Source: Halovivax ruber XH-70
GTDB lineage: Archaea > Halobacteriota > Halobacteria > Halobacteriales > Natrialbaceae
Reading direction: 5' to 3'
DNA: 64,000 bases
NCBI RefSeq assembly: GCF_000328525.1
Contig: NC_019964.1
Span: 2,294,001 to 2,358,000, forward strand
Part shown: positions 17,426-25,794 of the stretch, piece by piece
How positions within the stretch are numbered: position 1 is the stretch's first letter
How the letters are laid out: every line of letters begins with the position of its first letter
The notes under the pieces: model-generated
The model's input: the letters and a program-made list of their open reading frames with translations, nothing else
The model's database searches: none
Told to the model about the DNA's origin: nothing
Program-made: the position numbers and the translations under genes

Positions 17426-18214
17426 ATGAGGAGAAGAAAATTCATAACAGTGATGGGTTCGATGGCAATTACTGGTGTAGGAGTAACTAGTGCAAAAAGC
17501 AAACCAAATAGAGAACAAAATATCCTTACTGCTGAAGATAGACGTATTCGGGATGGAGTCAGAAAGGCATTCAAAGAAGATGGCCGCCAAGGTGTGAAGG
17601 AAGTTCTTGAGGATGAGGGAATTAGCCACAGTGTTTCAACCGCGAGAAACAGAATAGTCAATGAGGAACATAAAATAACAAGTAGTAATCCAGTGGTTTA
17701 CCAAGAAGATGAGTCGAATATTACTGTCAGCGCATGGGAGATGGTAGAGGAAGGCCGTGTTTTCGCTCAGACGCTGGTTGACCTCGAAGGACTCCTTTTT
17801 CGAGGGAGTCCCTTACCAACGAGAGATTCTCAAAACGTCAACGACGTCATAGGGATTAGCTATAGTGATTCCCACTGGTCAAAGGTTGGAAACCCATCAA
17901 AGTGGTCTGATAATGAGAATAGAGTTTCCCCTGTATGGTACTCCGGGAGCCTAGGGGGTGGAGGAATCGCTGCCGAGGTAGATCTGAACGGACCCCCATC
18001 TGCAGCAACGGTAGCTGTGGAAACACCTTTAGAAAACCTCGACGGTGTTGCTGGGCAAATTTGGGGTACCTATAATCATACAGTTGCATACGATTGGGGA
18101 AATAATATTGATAGCGTTTCAGCAGGAAAAGGCCCGCTCTCTGTAACATTGGATTGGGGCTCCAAATCATATTGGGATAAATATGAAGTTACAGATACTG
18201 ATAGGATACTTTAG
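17426..18214 (+). CDS. Tat-exported protein of unknown function, AT-rich gene (paralogue of 29611-30381)
   Basis: 262 residues. The N-terminus MRRRKFITVMGSMAITGVG is a twin-arginine signal, with cleavage probably near TSAKS. Next comes a charged helical stretch (DRRIRDGVRKAFKEDGRQGV, continuing to LEDEGISHS), then a domain rich in Gly, Trp, Tyr and Asn that looks like a secreted beta fold. No enzyme motif is recognised. Codon use is strongly AT-shifted compared with all neighbours, indicating transfer. TATA-like AAATTATAACTA sits about 30 nt before the ATG. It could be a secreted toxin (halocin-like), a surface protein or an adhesin; no immunity gene is adjacent. Confidence 0.7.
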   Translation: MRRRKFITVMGSMAITGVGVTSAKSKPNREQNILTAEDRRIRDGVRKAFKEDGRQGVKEVLEDEGISHSVSTARNRIVNEEHKITSSNPVVYQEDESNITVSAWEMVEEGRVFAQTLVDLEGLLFRGSPLPTRDSQNVNDVIGISYSDSHWSKVGNPSKWSDNENRVSPVWYSGSLGGGGIAAEVDLNGPPSAATVAVETPLENLDGVAGQIWGTYNHTVAYDWGNNIDSVSAGKGPLSVTLDWGSKSYWDKYEVTDTDRIL

Positions 18215-18256
18215 CTGAGTTTCTAATGATCAAAAACAACATAGCTTAATAGGCCA

Positions 18257-18272
18257 CAAATTCAAAAATTTG
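18257..18272 (+). terminator. AT-rich hairpin downstream of the Tat protein gene
   Basis: CAAATT, loop CAAA, AATTTG, followed by a T-rich stretch. It lies about 40 bp after the stop codon at 18214. Confidence 0.35.
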
Positions 18273-18313
18273 CTTTATTATGTGATTTCGTTCCATTTCC
18301 ACCAATTCGGACT

Positions 18314-19207
18314 TTATGAATCATGCTTCTTGGTGGCATCATTTGCGTACGCGTCTGCCAGCCGCGTCGGCTCTGGTAGCTTGTACCCCGCAGCGAACGC
18401 GAGGACGACGTCAGCCGCCGTGGCCGCGGACACGCGGTGGCCCGGGCTCACGAGCAGCGGGTTGACGTGACGATTCGGCGAATCGTACTGCTTCGACTGG
18501 ACGGCGTAGCCGATCGTGGGCCAGTCGGGATCGGCCGCGTCGTGGCCCTCACAACCCGTTTCGTCTCCGGCGATGTCGTCCGGTCCCTCGACGTCCGCGT
18601 TCGCCTCGATGGGCACTCGCTCGCCGGCTGCGAGCCCCTCCGTGGAGTCGACGGGGTCGCCACAGAGAAGGTTCTTCGCGACGCCGATACTCGGCGCGTC
18701 GAGCATGACCCCGATGTGCGTCGCGATACCCGCCTGCCGAAAGTGGATGCGACCGCTGCCGTCGAAGAGGTAGAGATCTGGGTCGGCGGATAGTTCCTCG
18801 ACCGCCGCCAGGATCGCCCCACCCTCACGGAAGGAGAGCAGCCCTGGGATGTACGGGATCTCGAGCGGCGTGACCGCGTGGACGCGTTCGACGACCTCCC
18901 ACTCAGAGCCTGCTGGCCTGAGGACGACGATCGCGGACAGCGCGCGGTCCTGATCGAGGAGGAACGACTGGTCGACGCCGGCCACGAGCGGGGTGGTCCC
19001 GTCAGTTCGATCTCCTGAATCCGCAGCCTCGTCCGGATCGGATGGCGCGTCGGCCGTCGCCCGCGCGATCGGATCGCCGAGCAACGCCGGGTCGAACCCG
19101 AGATCGTCGGTGAAGACGGCGCTCCGGGCGATTTCACGCTGCAGTGACTCCATCTCGGCGCGCGAGAGTGACGGATCGGGTGCGAGATCTGGGCGGCGTA
19201 TGGACAT
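18314..19207 (-). CDS. nfi: Endonuclease V
   Basis: 297 residues, longer than bacterial Nfi because of acidic inserts (about residues 52-70 and 200-225). It nicks DNA or RNA 3' of deoxyinosine/inosine, a repair step for deaminated adenine. Catalytic features: VAGVDQSF with Asp79, YIPGLLSFREG with the Glu, and LFDGSGRIHFRQAGIATHIG with the second Asp and the strand-separating stretch. The last residues (YANDATKKHDS) are encoded in the AT-rich island, and an alternative copy of the C-terminus is stranded at 17286-17336. Confidence 0.93.
   Translation of the reverse strand: MSIRRPDLAPDPSLSRAEMESLQREIARSAVFTDDLGFDPALLGDPIARATADAPSDPDEAADSGDRTDGTTPLVAGVDQSFLLDQDRALSAIVVLRPAGSEWEVVERVHAVTPLEIPYIPGLLSFREGGAILAAVEELSADPDLYLFDGSGRIHFRQAGIATHIGVMLDAPSIGVAKNLLCGDPVDSTEGLAAGERVPIEANADVEGPDDIAGDETGCEGHDAADPDWPTIGYAVQSKQYDSPNRHVNPLLVSPGHRVSAATAADVVLAFAAGYKLPEPTRLADAYANDATKKHDS
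18345..18364 (+). repeat. Right copy of the 20-bp imperfect direct repeat
   Basis: GCGTACGCGTCTGCCAGCCG, 19 of 20 bases identical to 17314-17333, the two starts 1031 bp apart. It lies within the 3' part of the intact endonuclease V gene and encodes LADAYA on the minus strand. Confidence 0.7.
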
Positions 19208-19242
19208 GAGATGTGGAGATCGAGGGCGATCGAACGCGTCAG

Positions 19243-20178
19243 TCAGAACCGACCGCGACCGGGACCACCAGGTCCGCCAGGACCACCTGGTCCACCGGGA
19301 CCGCCGGGACCCAGCTGGAACTGGTTCGGGCCGCGGATCGTCTGCGTCCGTTTGACGTACTCACCGACGGCGAGGCCGACGAGAAGGCCGACGAGGTGGG
19401 CCGCGTGGGCGACGTCTCCAAGCAGTCCCCCGCCGGCACCACCCATCAACAGGAGGCTAATGGCGGCGAAGCCGAGCGTCAGGATCCACAGCGGCATCGG
19501 GATGAAGAACATGAAGTAGACCTTGAGATTAGGGTGCAAGATAGTGATGACGCCGAGGATAGCCATCGCACCGCCAGAGGCACCGAGAACTAGCGTGGGA
19601 TCGTTCAGAACTAATCCAACCAAAACTTGTGAGAGGCCTGCGAGTATTCCGGCTCCGAGGAACAGCGCCCAGTACTGACGATCCGACAGATATCGAGCCA
19701 GCAGCGGGCCAAAGAAGAATATCGCGATGCTGTTGAACGCGATATGGGCGATGTCATTGTGTGAGAAAATTGATATTACCCACGTCCAAACATACTCAGG
19801 GTGAAAGGTCGTAAGTGTGAAGATCGATATGTATTGGTTGAAGGAGAGGACGGATTGGGCGACAAGTTGCACCAGAAACGTCACCCACATGAACAGCAAG
19901 ATCGTGTAGGTCACGTTCCCGCGGAAGTACGCGAGCGGACCGCCGGGGCCCGTGTCGATCGGGAGCTTCGCCACGATCCGCTCCGTCATCGATGCGGACG
20001 ACCCGTTCACCGACTCGTCGAACCCGCTGTCGAAGACGCCGCTCGGGTCGTTCCAGCTCTGGAGGCCGGAACAGTCGTGGTTCTCGGGCAGCCGGTGCTC
20101 GGAGCAGTGGGTCCCGCCGCAGTGCCGGCAGTCGTAGGGCATACTGACCGACTTCCCACACACGTCACACGTCGCCAT
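19243..20178 (-). CDS. Rhomboid intramembrane serine protease with N-terminal zinc finger
   Basis: 311 residues. Residues 1-36 hold an AN1-like zinc finger (CDVCGKS, CRHCGGTHCSEHRLPENHDC). The rhomboid core follows with six helices; GASGG carries the catalytic Ser201, and AHAAHLVG the catalytic His261; HIAFNS supplies the oxyanion-side His/Asn. The tail is PGG repeated several times, encoded by a short repetitive DNA stretch. The zinc finger presumably faces the cytoplasm and may recruit a partner. The gene diverges from the 146-aa DUF5788-like gene. Confidence 0.9.
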   Translation of the reverse strand: MATCDVCGKSVSMPYDCRHCGGTHCSEHRLPENHDCSGLQSWNDPSGVFDSGFDESVNGSSASMTERIVAKLPIDTGPGGPLAYFRGNVTYTILLFMWVTFLVQLVAQSVLSFNQYISIFTLTTFHPEYVWTWVISIFSHNDIAHIAFNSIAIFFFGPLLARYLSDRQYWALFLGAGILAGLSQVLVGLVLNDPTLVLGASGGAMAILGVITILHPNLKVYFMFFIPMPLWILTLGFAAISLLLMGGAGGGLLGDVAHAAHLVGLLVGLAVGEYVKRTQTIRGPNQFQLGPGGPGGPGGPGGPGGPGRGRF

Positions 20179-20309
20179 TGCGCTGGGGTATGAGATGGAT
20201 CGCTATGGGGTTTGGGGTTTTCGACGGTGCGATCGGGCCCCAGCCACGACTGCGAGGCCCCTCGTCGCTGGACGAGGAGTTTTTGGCTCCGGGCATCCGA
20301 CCAATAGGT

Positions 20310-20750
20310 GTGCAACCCTACGAGCGCTCTCAGTTGCTAGAGCGGGTCGAGCGCGACGGGGCGACGGTCGGTGTCGACATTCCCGATCGGCTCGACGTGC
20401 AGGGCGAAGAGCTCGACCTGCAGTCGTTCGTCTTCGAGATCAAGCGCCGCGAGACGATCCCGTCTGGCGAACGTGACCGCGTCGATCAGGCCAAGCGTAA
20501 CCTCCGACGAGAGCGCGTCGAACGCGTCGAGCGGATCGAAGAGGGCGATATCACGTTCGAGGAAGGCGAGGAACTCGCCAGCGCGATCATCGGCATCGAT
20601 CGGGCGTTGAACGCTCTCGAGAATTTGGGTCCGACGAATCTCGAACGCGAACAGCAGGCCCAGGAACTGGCCGACCGCAAGCGCTGGCTGTCCTTCCTCA
20701 AGAAGGCACTCGGAGAGGAAGACGACGCGTCGAGTCGAGGCGGCCGATAG
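20310..20750 (+). CDS. DUF5788-like haloarchaeal protein
   Basis: 146 residues from GTG at 20310 (VQPYERSQLLERVERDG). An ATG upstream at 20178 would start inside the divergent rhomboid gene and add a segment unlike the family, so GTG is chosen. The protein is highly charged and mostly helical, with EELDLQSFVFEIKRRETI and LASAIIGIDRALNALENLGP. Matches the haloarchaeal DUF5788 family from memory. Function unknown. It precedes polX by about 90 bp on the same strand. Confidence 0.7.
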   Translation: MQPYERSQLLERVERDGATVGVDIPDRLDVQGEELDLQSFVFEIKRRETIPSGERDRVDQAKRNLRRERVERVERIEEGDITFEEGEELASAIIGIDRALNALENLGPTNLEREQQAQELADRKRWLSFLKKALGEEDDASSRGGR

Positions 20751-20839
20751 GACCTCACCCATCTCACCGACGAGGATGCGAGGGCGGACCCATCCTGCGG
20801 GTACCAGACACTAAGGCACCCGGAGTGCAACGTCCGGGC

Positions 20840-22615
20840 ATGACGACGAACGCGGAACTCGCCGCACGCTTCGAGGAGTTCGCCGACCTGCTCGAGGCCG
20901 ACGACGTCGAGTACAAGCCGCGGGCGTACCGCCGCGCCGCGGAGAACATCCTCTCCCACCCAGTCCCGATCGCCGAGGCGGTCGAATCGGGCGACGAGGA
21001 CGCCGTGGACGACATCGAGGGTGTCGGCGACGCCATCTCGTCGAAGATCGTCGAGTACGTCGAGACCGGCGAGATCGAAGAACTCGAGGACCTCCGCGCA
21101 GAGCTGCCCGTCGACATCGCCGACCTCACCAGGGTCGAAGGCGTCGGGCCGAAGACGGTTGGCACCCTCTACCGCGAACTCGGGATCGAGACGCTCGACG
21201 ACCTCGAAGCGGCCGCGGAAGCCGGCGAGATCCAGGACGTCAAGGGATTTGGCGCGAAGACGGAACAGAACATTCTCGAGAACATCGACTTCGCGCGCAC
21301 CGTCGGGCAGCGCCACCTGGTCGGGGAGGCCCGCCCGCTCGCGGACGACGTCCTCGCGTACCTGGAGGGAATCGCCGACGTGGAGCGTTGCGAAGTGGCC
21401 GGCTCGATCCGGCGCTGGCGCGAGACGATCGGTGACGTCGACGTGCTGGCCGCGACGGACGACCCGGACGCGGTCGTGGACGACTTCCTCGCCTGGGACT
21501 CGATCGACGACGAGATCGAGTCCGGGCCCGCGAAGGCGAGCGTCCGCGTCGGCGAGGTGCGCGTCGACCTCCGGCTCGTGGTCCCCGACGAGTTCGGCTC
21601 GGCACTGCAGTACTTCACCGGGAGCAAGGCGCACAACGTCCGGTTGCGAAACTACGCGATCGACCGCGGGATGAAGTTGAACGAGTACGGTGCGTTCGAC
21701 GTCTCCGAACTCGAATCCGACCCCGACGCGGATCCCCAACACGTCGGCGGCGGGCAGCGGGTCGGGGAGCGCGTCGCCGGCGAGACCGAAGAGAGCATGT
21801 ACGACGCGCTCGGCCTCCCGTGGATCCCGCCGGAGCTTCGCGAGGATCGCGGCGAGATCGACGCCGCTGAGGCGGGGGAGTTGCCCGACCTCGTGGTGGA
21901 GACCGATATTCGCGGAGATCTCCACACGCACACCGAGTGGTCCGACGGGAACAACACCATCGAGGAGATGGTTGCGGCAGCCGAGGACCGTGGCTACGAC
22001 TACTACTGCATCGCCGACCACGCCCAGGGGCCGGGCGTCGTCGGCGGCATGGGGCTCTCGGAGGCCGAGATACTGGAGCAGGTCGACGAGATCCGGGCCA
22101 TCGACGACGAGTACGACGTCCACGTGCTCGCCGGCATCGAGGCGAACGTCGACGCCGAGGGAGCGATCGGCCTCTCGGACGCGGTGATCGACGCGCTCGA
22201 CCTGATCGTCGCCTCGCCCCACAGCGCGCTGGATCAGGACGCCGAGACGGCCGGCGAACGCCTGCGGCGCGCCATCGAGAATCCGGCGGTCGACGTGCTC
22301 GGCCACCCTAGCGGACGCCTGCTCAACGAGCGCGAGGGGCTGGCCATCGACGCGGGTGCGCTCGGCGACGCCGCCGCGGCAAACGACACGGCGCTCGAAG
22401 TGAACGCGAATCCCCGCCGGCTCGATCTCTGGGGGAGCGCTGTACAGGCGGCCATCGACGAAGGTGCGAAGATCGCCATCGACACGGACGCCCATCGGCC
22501 GGCGACGCTCGAGTTCATTCGCTGGGGCGTCCACACCGCTCGCCGCGGCTGGGCGGAGCCGGACGACGTGATCAACACGTGGGACCGCTCCGCCCTCGAA
22601 TCGTTCCTCCACTGA
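20840..22615 (+). CDS. polX: Family X DNA polymerase with PHP domain (PolX)
   Basis: 591 residues. Helix-hairpin-helix motifs at the start (IEGVGDAISSKI, VEGVGPKTV, VKGFGAKTE) bind DNA. The nucleotidyltransferase motif GSIRRWRETIGDVDVL carries the metal-binding Asp pair, with RVDLRLV for the third. The C-terminal PHP domain has GDLHTHTEWSDG, IADHAQG, GIEANV and DTDAHR, all metal ligands retained, so a 3'-5' exonuclease or phosphatase activity is likely. The role is gap filling in base-excision repair. Start at MTTNAELAARF; five more in-frame residues upstream are less likely. Confidence 0.95.
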   Translation: MTTNAELAARFEEFADLLEADDVEYKPRAYRRAAENILSHPVPIAEAVESGDEDAVDDIEGVGDAISSKIVEYVETGEIEELEDLRAELPVDIADLTRVEGVGPKTVGTLYRELGIETLDDLEAAAEAGEIQDVKGFGAKTEQNILENIDFARTVGQRHLVGEARPLADDVLAYLEGIADVERCEVAGSIRRWRETIGDVDVLAATDDPDAVVDDFLAWDSIDDEIESGPAKASVRVGEVRVDLRLVVPDEFGSALQYFTGSKAHNVRLRNYAIDRGMKLNEYGAFDVSELESDPDADPQHVGGGQRVGERVAGETEESMYDALGLPWIPPELREDRGEIDAAEAGELPDLVVETDIRGDLHTHTEWSDGNNTIEEMVAAAEDRGYDYYCIADHAQGPGVVGGMGLSEAEILEQVDEIRAIDDEYDVHVLAGIEANVDAEGAIGLSDAVIDALDLIVASPHSALDQDAETAGERLRRAIENPAVDVLGHPSGRLLNEREGLAIDAGALGDAAAANDTALEVNANPRRLDLWGSAVQAAIDEGAKIAIDTDAHRPATLEFIRWGVHTARRGWAEPDDVINTWDRSALESFLH

Positions 22616-22679
22616 ACGCAGCTGGGTCGGATTTCCACAACGAGGAGAGCCGGGACCACGTTTTGTCGCTGGAACGCGT

Positions 22680-23144
22680 ATGAACGCCGTGCGCCTCCTC
22701 GTCGACGTGATGTGTGGCCGGCTCGTTCCCTACCTGCGGATGTGTGGCCACGACACGATATACGCCGGCGATCGGGGACTCGAAGCCGACGACGAGGTCC
22801 TTGCGGTCGCTGCCGCGAAGGATCGAACGGTACTGACGCGGGACACGGCGCTCGCAGACCGGACGGCCGAATCGGTTCTCCTCGAATCGCGGGACGTGAA
22901 CGGACAACTCGCTGCGGTCGCAGCCGCAGGGATCGACCTGACGCTTCCAGACGAACCAGTCCGGTGCGGCCGGTGCAACGGCCGACTCGAAGCGGTCGAA
23001 CCAGAGGCTTCGACTCCAGGCTACGCGCCCGCCGCCGACGAGAAGCGGTGCTGGCGGTGTCGTGACTGCGGACAGTACTTCTGGCGCGGCAGCCACTGGG
23101 ACCGCGTACACGAAACGCTGGCGCCGATCGAATCAGGGACGTGA
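22680..23144 (+). CDS. Mut7-C RNase-like domain protein with zinc ribbon
   Basis: 154 residues. The N-terminal part matches the Mut7-C (DUF82) PIN-like fold: RLLVDVMCGRLVPYLRMCGHD, then RTVLTRDTALA with conserved Asp residues. The C-terminal part is a zinc ribbon: VRCGRCNGRLE and KRCWRCRDCGQYFWRGSHW. The fold suggests an RNA nuclease, though few members are characterised. It follows polX by 64 bp. Confidence 0.85.
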   Translation: MNAVRLLVDVMCGRLVPYLRMCGHDTIYAGDRGLEADDEVLAVAAAKDRTVLTRDTALADRTAESVLLESRDVNGQLAAVAAAGIDLTLPDEPVRCGRCNGRLEAVEPEASTPGYAPAADEKRCWRCRDCGQYFWRGSHWDRVHETLAPIESGT

Positions 23145-23208
23145 CGGCCTGGTCCCCGATTCCGCTGGGGTTCGCCGTTTGCCAGAGCGGCCCCTTATTG
23201 TTGCCGTC

Positions 23209-23721
23209 TCAGTCGTCCCCGTCGCCGTCGTCGATATAGTCCCACAGCTCGTCTGTGTCGACCTCCTCTTCGACGAGTTTGACGATCCAGTCGACGTTGA
23301 CTTTCGCGGTGAAGACCTTCTCCCCTTTGTCGTAGAGAACGACCATCACCCAGTCGACTTTCTTCTTCAGGGCGTGGACGTCGCTGATCCCCTTCTTCAT
23401 CCCGTCTCCGAGGTCGGTCATCCCCTTCTTCTTGGAGTCGACCGTGAGATCGGCGGTGATTTTGAGGGTCCGATCTTCGATCACGATGTCCCGAACGGTG
23501 ACCGCGTCGGTCAATTCGTCCAGCTCATCCGCGTCGATGTCGAGGAAGGTGTCGTCGGGGGTATCGTCACCGTTCGAATCCCCGTTATCTCCAGTATCAC
23601 CGCCCGTTCTGACGTCGTTTTCGGGCTCATCGCTATCATCGCCGTCGTCGCCTTCCATGCAGCCGGCGAGCGCGAGTGTGAGTGCGGTACCACTTCCAAC
23701 GAGGACCGAGCGTCGATCCAT
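23209..23721 (-). CDS. Tat-type lipoprotein, haloarchaeal family
   Basis: 170 residues. MDRRSVLVGSGTALTLALAG followed by Cys gives a twin-arginine signal with a lipobox (LAGC), so the mature protein is probably lipid-anchored outside the membrane. An acidic Gly/Asp linker (about 22-55) leads to a small domain with TVRDIVIEDRTLKITADL and WVMVVLYDKGEKVFTAKVNV. Function unknown. Confidence 0.7.
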   Translation of the reverse strand: MDRRSVLVGSGTALTLALAGCMEGDDGDDSDEPENDVRTGGDTGDNGDSNGDDTPDDTFLDIDADELDELTDAVTVRDIVIEDRTLKITADLTVDSKKKGMTDLGDGMKKGISDVHALKKKVDWVMVVLYDKGEKVFTAKVNVDWIVKLVEEEVDTDELWDYIDDGDGDD

Positions 23722-23887
23722 ACTCGAGCCCTGACCATCATGGCTGTTTACTAATCAGACCCTGTCGCTGGGCGAAGAGATCCTCCGGGTGACCCTACAG
23801 TACCGCAGGCAACCAGTACAGGGCGGAGGACGACGCTACCGCAAAAGGGGAGCGCCCGGCGTCGGTCGAAGGGATCCAAAACAGGGT

Positions 23888-24685
23888 TCAGTAGACGCTT
23901 ACGTCGTCGAATCGGCCCGCATACCGTGGGTCGTCGGGATGCGTCGGTTCGATTCCGGGACCGGGGATCCGTCGCGCTTTCTTCCAGGTGTTCTCCCAGA
24001 CGAGGTGGCCGAGCTCGCCAGCGGTGCCGATCCAGCGTCGCGCACCCGTCGCGTGCTCGATCCGTCTGTCGGTGCCCGATTCGAGCGCCGCCAGAAGGGT
24101 GCGTTCGGAGTCGATTTCGGTCTCGAACGCGGTCCGTGCGAGACCGATGGTACGAGTAAGGTGTGCGTACGACGACGTATAGGCTGGCAGCTCCAGTTCG
24201 GCTGCCGCCGCCTTCGCCCGCCGGTTGTGCATCGGCAAGTGTTTCGGGTTGAACACCTCGATCGCGTCGATCTGTGATCGATACCGCCGAAGGTCCTCCC
24301 GACCGAGACTGACGGTCGCGAACGTCGGATGTGGCACGAGGACGACCGCATCCTGCCGATCGAACTCGGCCATCGCTCCCTCGAGCGTGATGAAATCTGG
24401 AACAGGGTCCTCGAGGCCGAGCGCCAGCACGTGTTTCCGATCCCGCCAGTGGCCGGTAAAGACCTCTCTGGCCGGCACAATCTGGAGTTCGTCGTCTGAG
24501 TACCGTCGAGCAGCTGCCTCGATCTCCGAAAGTGGGGTGAAGTGTGGGGCGTAGACGAGGACGTCGAGTCCGTACTGCTTCGCCCGGGACACGACGTCGT
24601 CCGAGAGCACCTTCACGTGGAGATCGACGCGGTCCTGCGCTGACACACCGTCAGGTATCGATGGACGGGAATTAGCTGTTATCAT
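23888..24685 (-). CDS. PHP-domain phosphoesterase-like protein
   Basis: 265 residues. The sequence fits the PHP superfamily in haloarchaeal form: VDLHVKVLSDD at the first metal motif (the usual HxH is reduced to DLHVK), YAPHFTPLSEIE, VPAREVFTG, VLVPHPTFATVS and EVFNPKHL. Several expected His residues remain but the first motif is altered, so metal content may differ. Likely cytosolic. The C-terminal RRIPGPGIEPTHPDDPRYAG tail is shared with relatives in haloarchaea. Substrate unknown. Confidence 0.75.
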   Translation of the reverse strand: MITANSRPSIPDGVSAQDRVDLHVKVLSDDVVSRAKQYGLDVLVYAPHFTPLSEIEAAARRYSDDELQIVPAREVFTGHWRDRKHVLALGLEDPVPDFITLEGAMAEFDRQDAVVLVPHPTFATVSLGREDLRRYRSQIDAIEVFNPKHLPMHNRRAKAAAAELELPAYTSSYAHLTRTIGLARTAFETEIDSERTLLAALESGTDRRIEHATGARRWIGTAGELGHLVWENTWKKARRIPGPGIEPTHPDDPRYAGRFDDVSVY

Positions 24686-24792
24686 TTATCGAGACCGAAT
24701 CAATTTCGAACACCGACAGGAACCCCGGGGTCGAGCCGTGCGGACGTCGCGGGCGAAAAGGCCATTAAGGCGGCCTGTGAATCACTGCCGTA

Positions 24793-25083
24793 ATGGCCTG
24801 GGAGTGTGGGATCGACGACTGTGGGTCGGTCTTCGAAGACGTCGAGTCGGCGGTCGTCCACCAAGCCGAAGCGCACGAACGACGTGAATGCGAAATCTGT
24901 GGGACGGTCGTTCCCGACGGCTTTCTGGCGATCTACCACACGTTTACGAACCACAGCCGTGCGGAGTACGTCCGTGCGTACGACGCGGACTCGGCCGCGA
25001 TTCGCACCCGCGAAGAACTCCTCGAGGACATCGCCGCCGACATCGACCAGGAACTCCTCGCGGAGATGCTCGGTTCGTCGTGA
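24793..25083 (+). CDS. Small protein with two C2H2-type zinc fingers (DUF7565-like)
   Basis: 96 residues. Finger 1 is ECGIDDCGSVFED with H-x4-H in VVHQAEAH; finger 2 is CEICGTVVPDGFLAIYHT with H-x4-H in IYHTFTNH. A short helical C-terminus follows (REELLEDIAADIDQELLAEM). Such proteins are candidates for nucleic-acid or protein binding. The family number is from memory. The gene converges with nusG; a tract of three hairpins lies between them. Confidence 0.7.
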   Translation: MAWECGIDDCGSVFEDVESAVVHQAEAHERRECEICGTVVPDGFLAIYHTFTNHSRAEYVRAYDADSAAIRTREELLEDIAADIDQELLAEMLGSS

Positions 25084-25291
25084 TCGGCGTCGACTGGGAC
25101 CGGCCCGCGTAATGGAATTGCTACCCAAACACCAGTCACCTGTACGGAGAGCCGAACGCTTCACTCCGCGACGAGACAGCTGCGCAGAAATTCCGGTTAC
25201 CCAAGGCGTGCCGAGCATCTACTCACGGGCTCGCAGCGGGTCGCCCGTTCGCATGGTAAGCAAGATTGGGCCTCCCACTGGTCGCACGGTC

Positions 25292-25369
25292 CGACGAACT
25301 ACCGTTCGTCGCTATATTCAGCGCGGCTACGCCGCGCTGAATGCCTGATGAGCGCGTTAGCGCTCATCA
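25292..25369. terminator. Three consecutive perfect hairpins between convergent genes
   Basis: Hairpin 1: CGACGAAC, loop TACC, GTTCGTCG (25292-25311). Hairpin 2: a 12-bp perfect stem ATTCAGCGCGGC with loop TAC (25316-25342). Hairpin 3: a 10-bp perfect stem TGATGAGCGC with loop GTTA (25346-25369), the loop containing the nusG stop codon. They may act as a bidirectional transcript end. Confidence 0.55.
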
Positions 25370-25794
25370 CTGTCAAGCACACGAATCTGGTCCCCTCGAA
25401 CCGTCACGGGGATCGGCACCGTCGCCTCGTAGAGTTCGACCGTCACCTGGTCCTTCCCTTCGTCGATGCGCTGGACCTGCGCCTTCTCGCCCTTGAACGG
25501 GCCGGCGATGAGTTCGACGATGTCTCCTTCGGCGATCCCTTCGACGTCCGGTTTCGGCGAGAGGAAGTGTTCGACTTCGGAGATGTCCGACTCACCGGGG
25601 ACGATCGTGCGCGCGTGAGGAATGTCCTCGAGCGCGCGCTCCAGTACGGCGTTGTTGTCGGCCTCGACCATGACGTAGGAGGTCAGTGAGTCGGGGGCGA
25701 TCGCAGCGTGAACGTCAGGCTCCTCGCGGTTGATGATCATGTCCGCGACGGTCTGTTCCTGTCGGGCGGTCGTCTTGACGGCGTAGATCCCCAT
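25357..25794 (-). CDS. nusG: Transcription elongation factor NusG/Spt5
   Basis: 145 residues, archaeal Spt5 size. An NGN domain ([20 protein letters not shown] to about residue 85) is followed by a KOW domain ([20 protein letters not shown]). It binds RNA polymerase with Spt4 to support processive elongation. It starts at the ATG overlapping the stop of secE by one base (TGATG), so translation is probably coupled. The stop codon lies in the loop of a perfect hairpin. Confidence 0.96.
   Translation of the reverse strand: MGIYAVKTTARQEQTVADMIINREEPDVHAAIAPDSLTSYVMVEADNNAVLERALEDIPHARTIVPGESDISEVEHFLSPKPDVEGIAEGDIVELIAGPFKGEKAQVQRIDEGKDQVTVELYEATVPIPVTVRGDQIRVLDSDER

Larger units (their letters stand above)
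17334..18344. mobile_element. AT-rich single-gene island inserted at the endonuclease V 3' end
   Basis: About 1 kb of visibly AT-rich DNA between two 20-bp direct repeats, in otherwise GC-rich sequence. It contains one gene (17426-18214) with its own TATA box and a 3' inverted repeat, and also supplies the last residues of the present endonuclease V. No recombinase, terminal inverted repeats or transposase is seen, so it is either passively mobilised or a decayed remnant of something larger. Confidence 0.6.

Noticed and set aside
19255-19320. Repetitive GGACCACC/GGTCCACC stretch as an intergenic minisatellite
   Set aside because: It is inside the rhomboid gene and simply encodes the PGG tail.
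20486-22612. 708-codon open frame antisense to polX
   Set aside because: GC-rich genomes with biased third positions give long antisense frames. The plus strand encodes a complete PolX with all motifs, and the antisense protein shows no recognisable domain.
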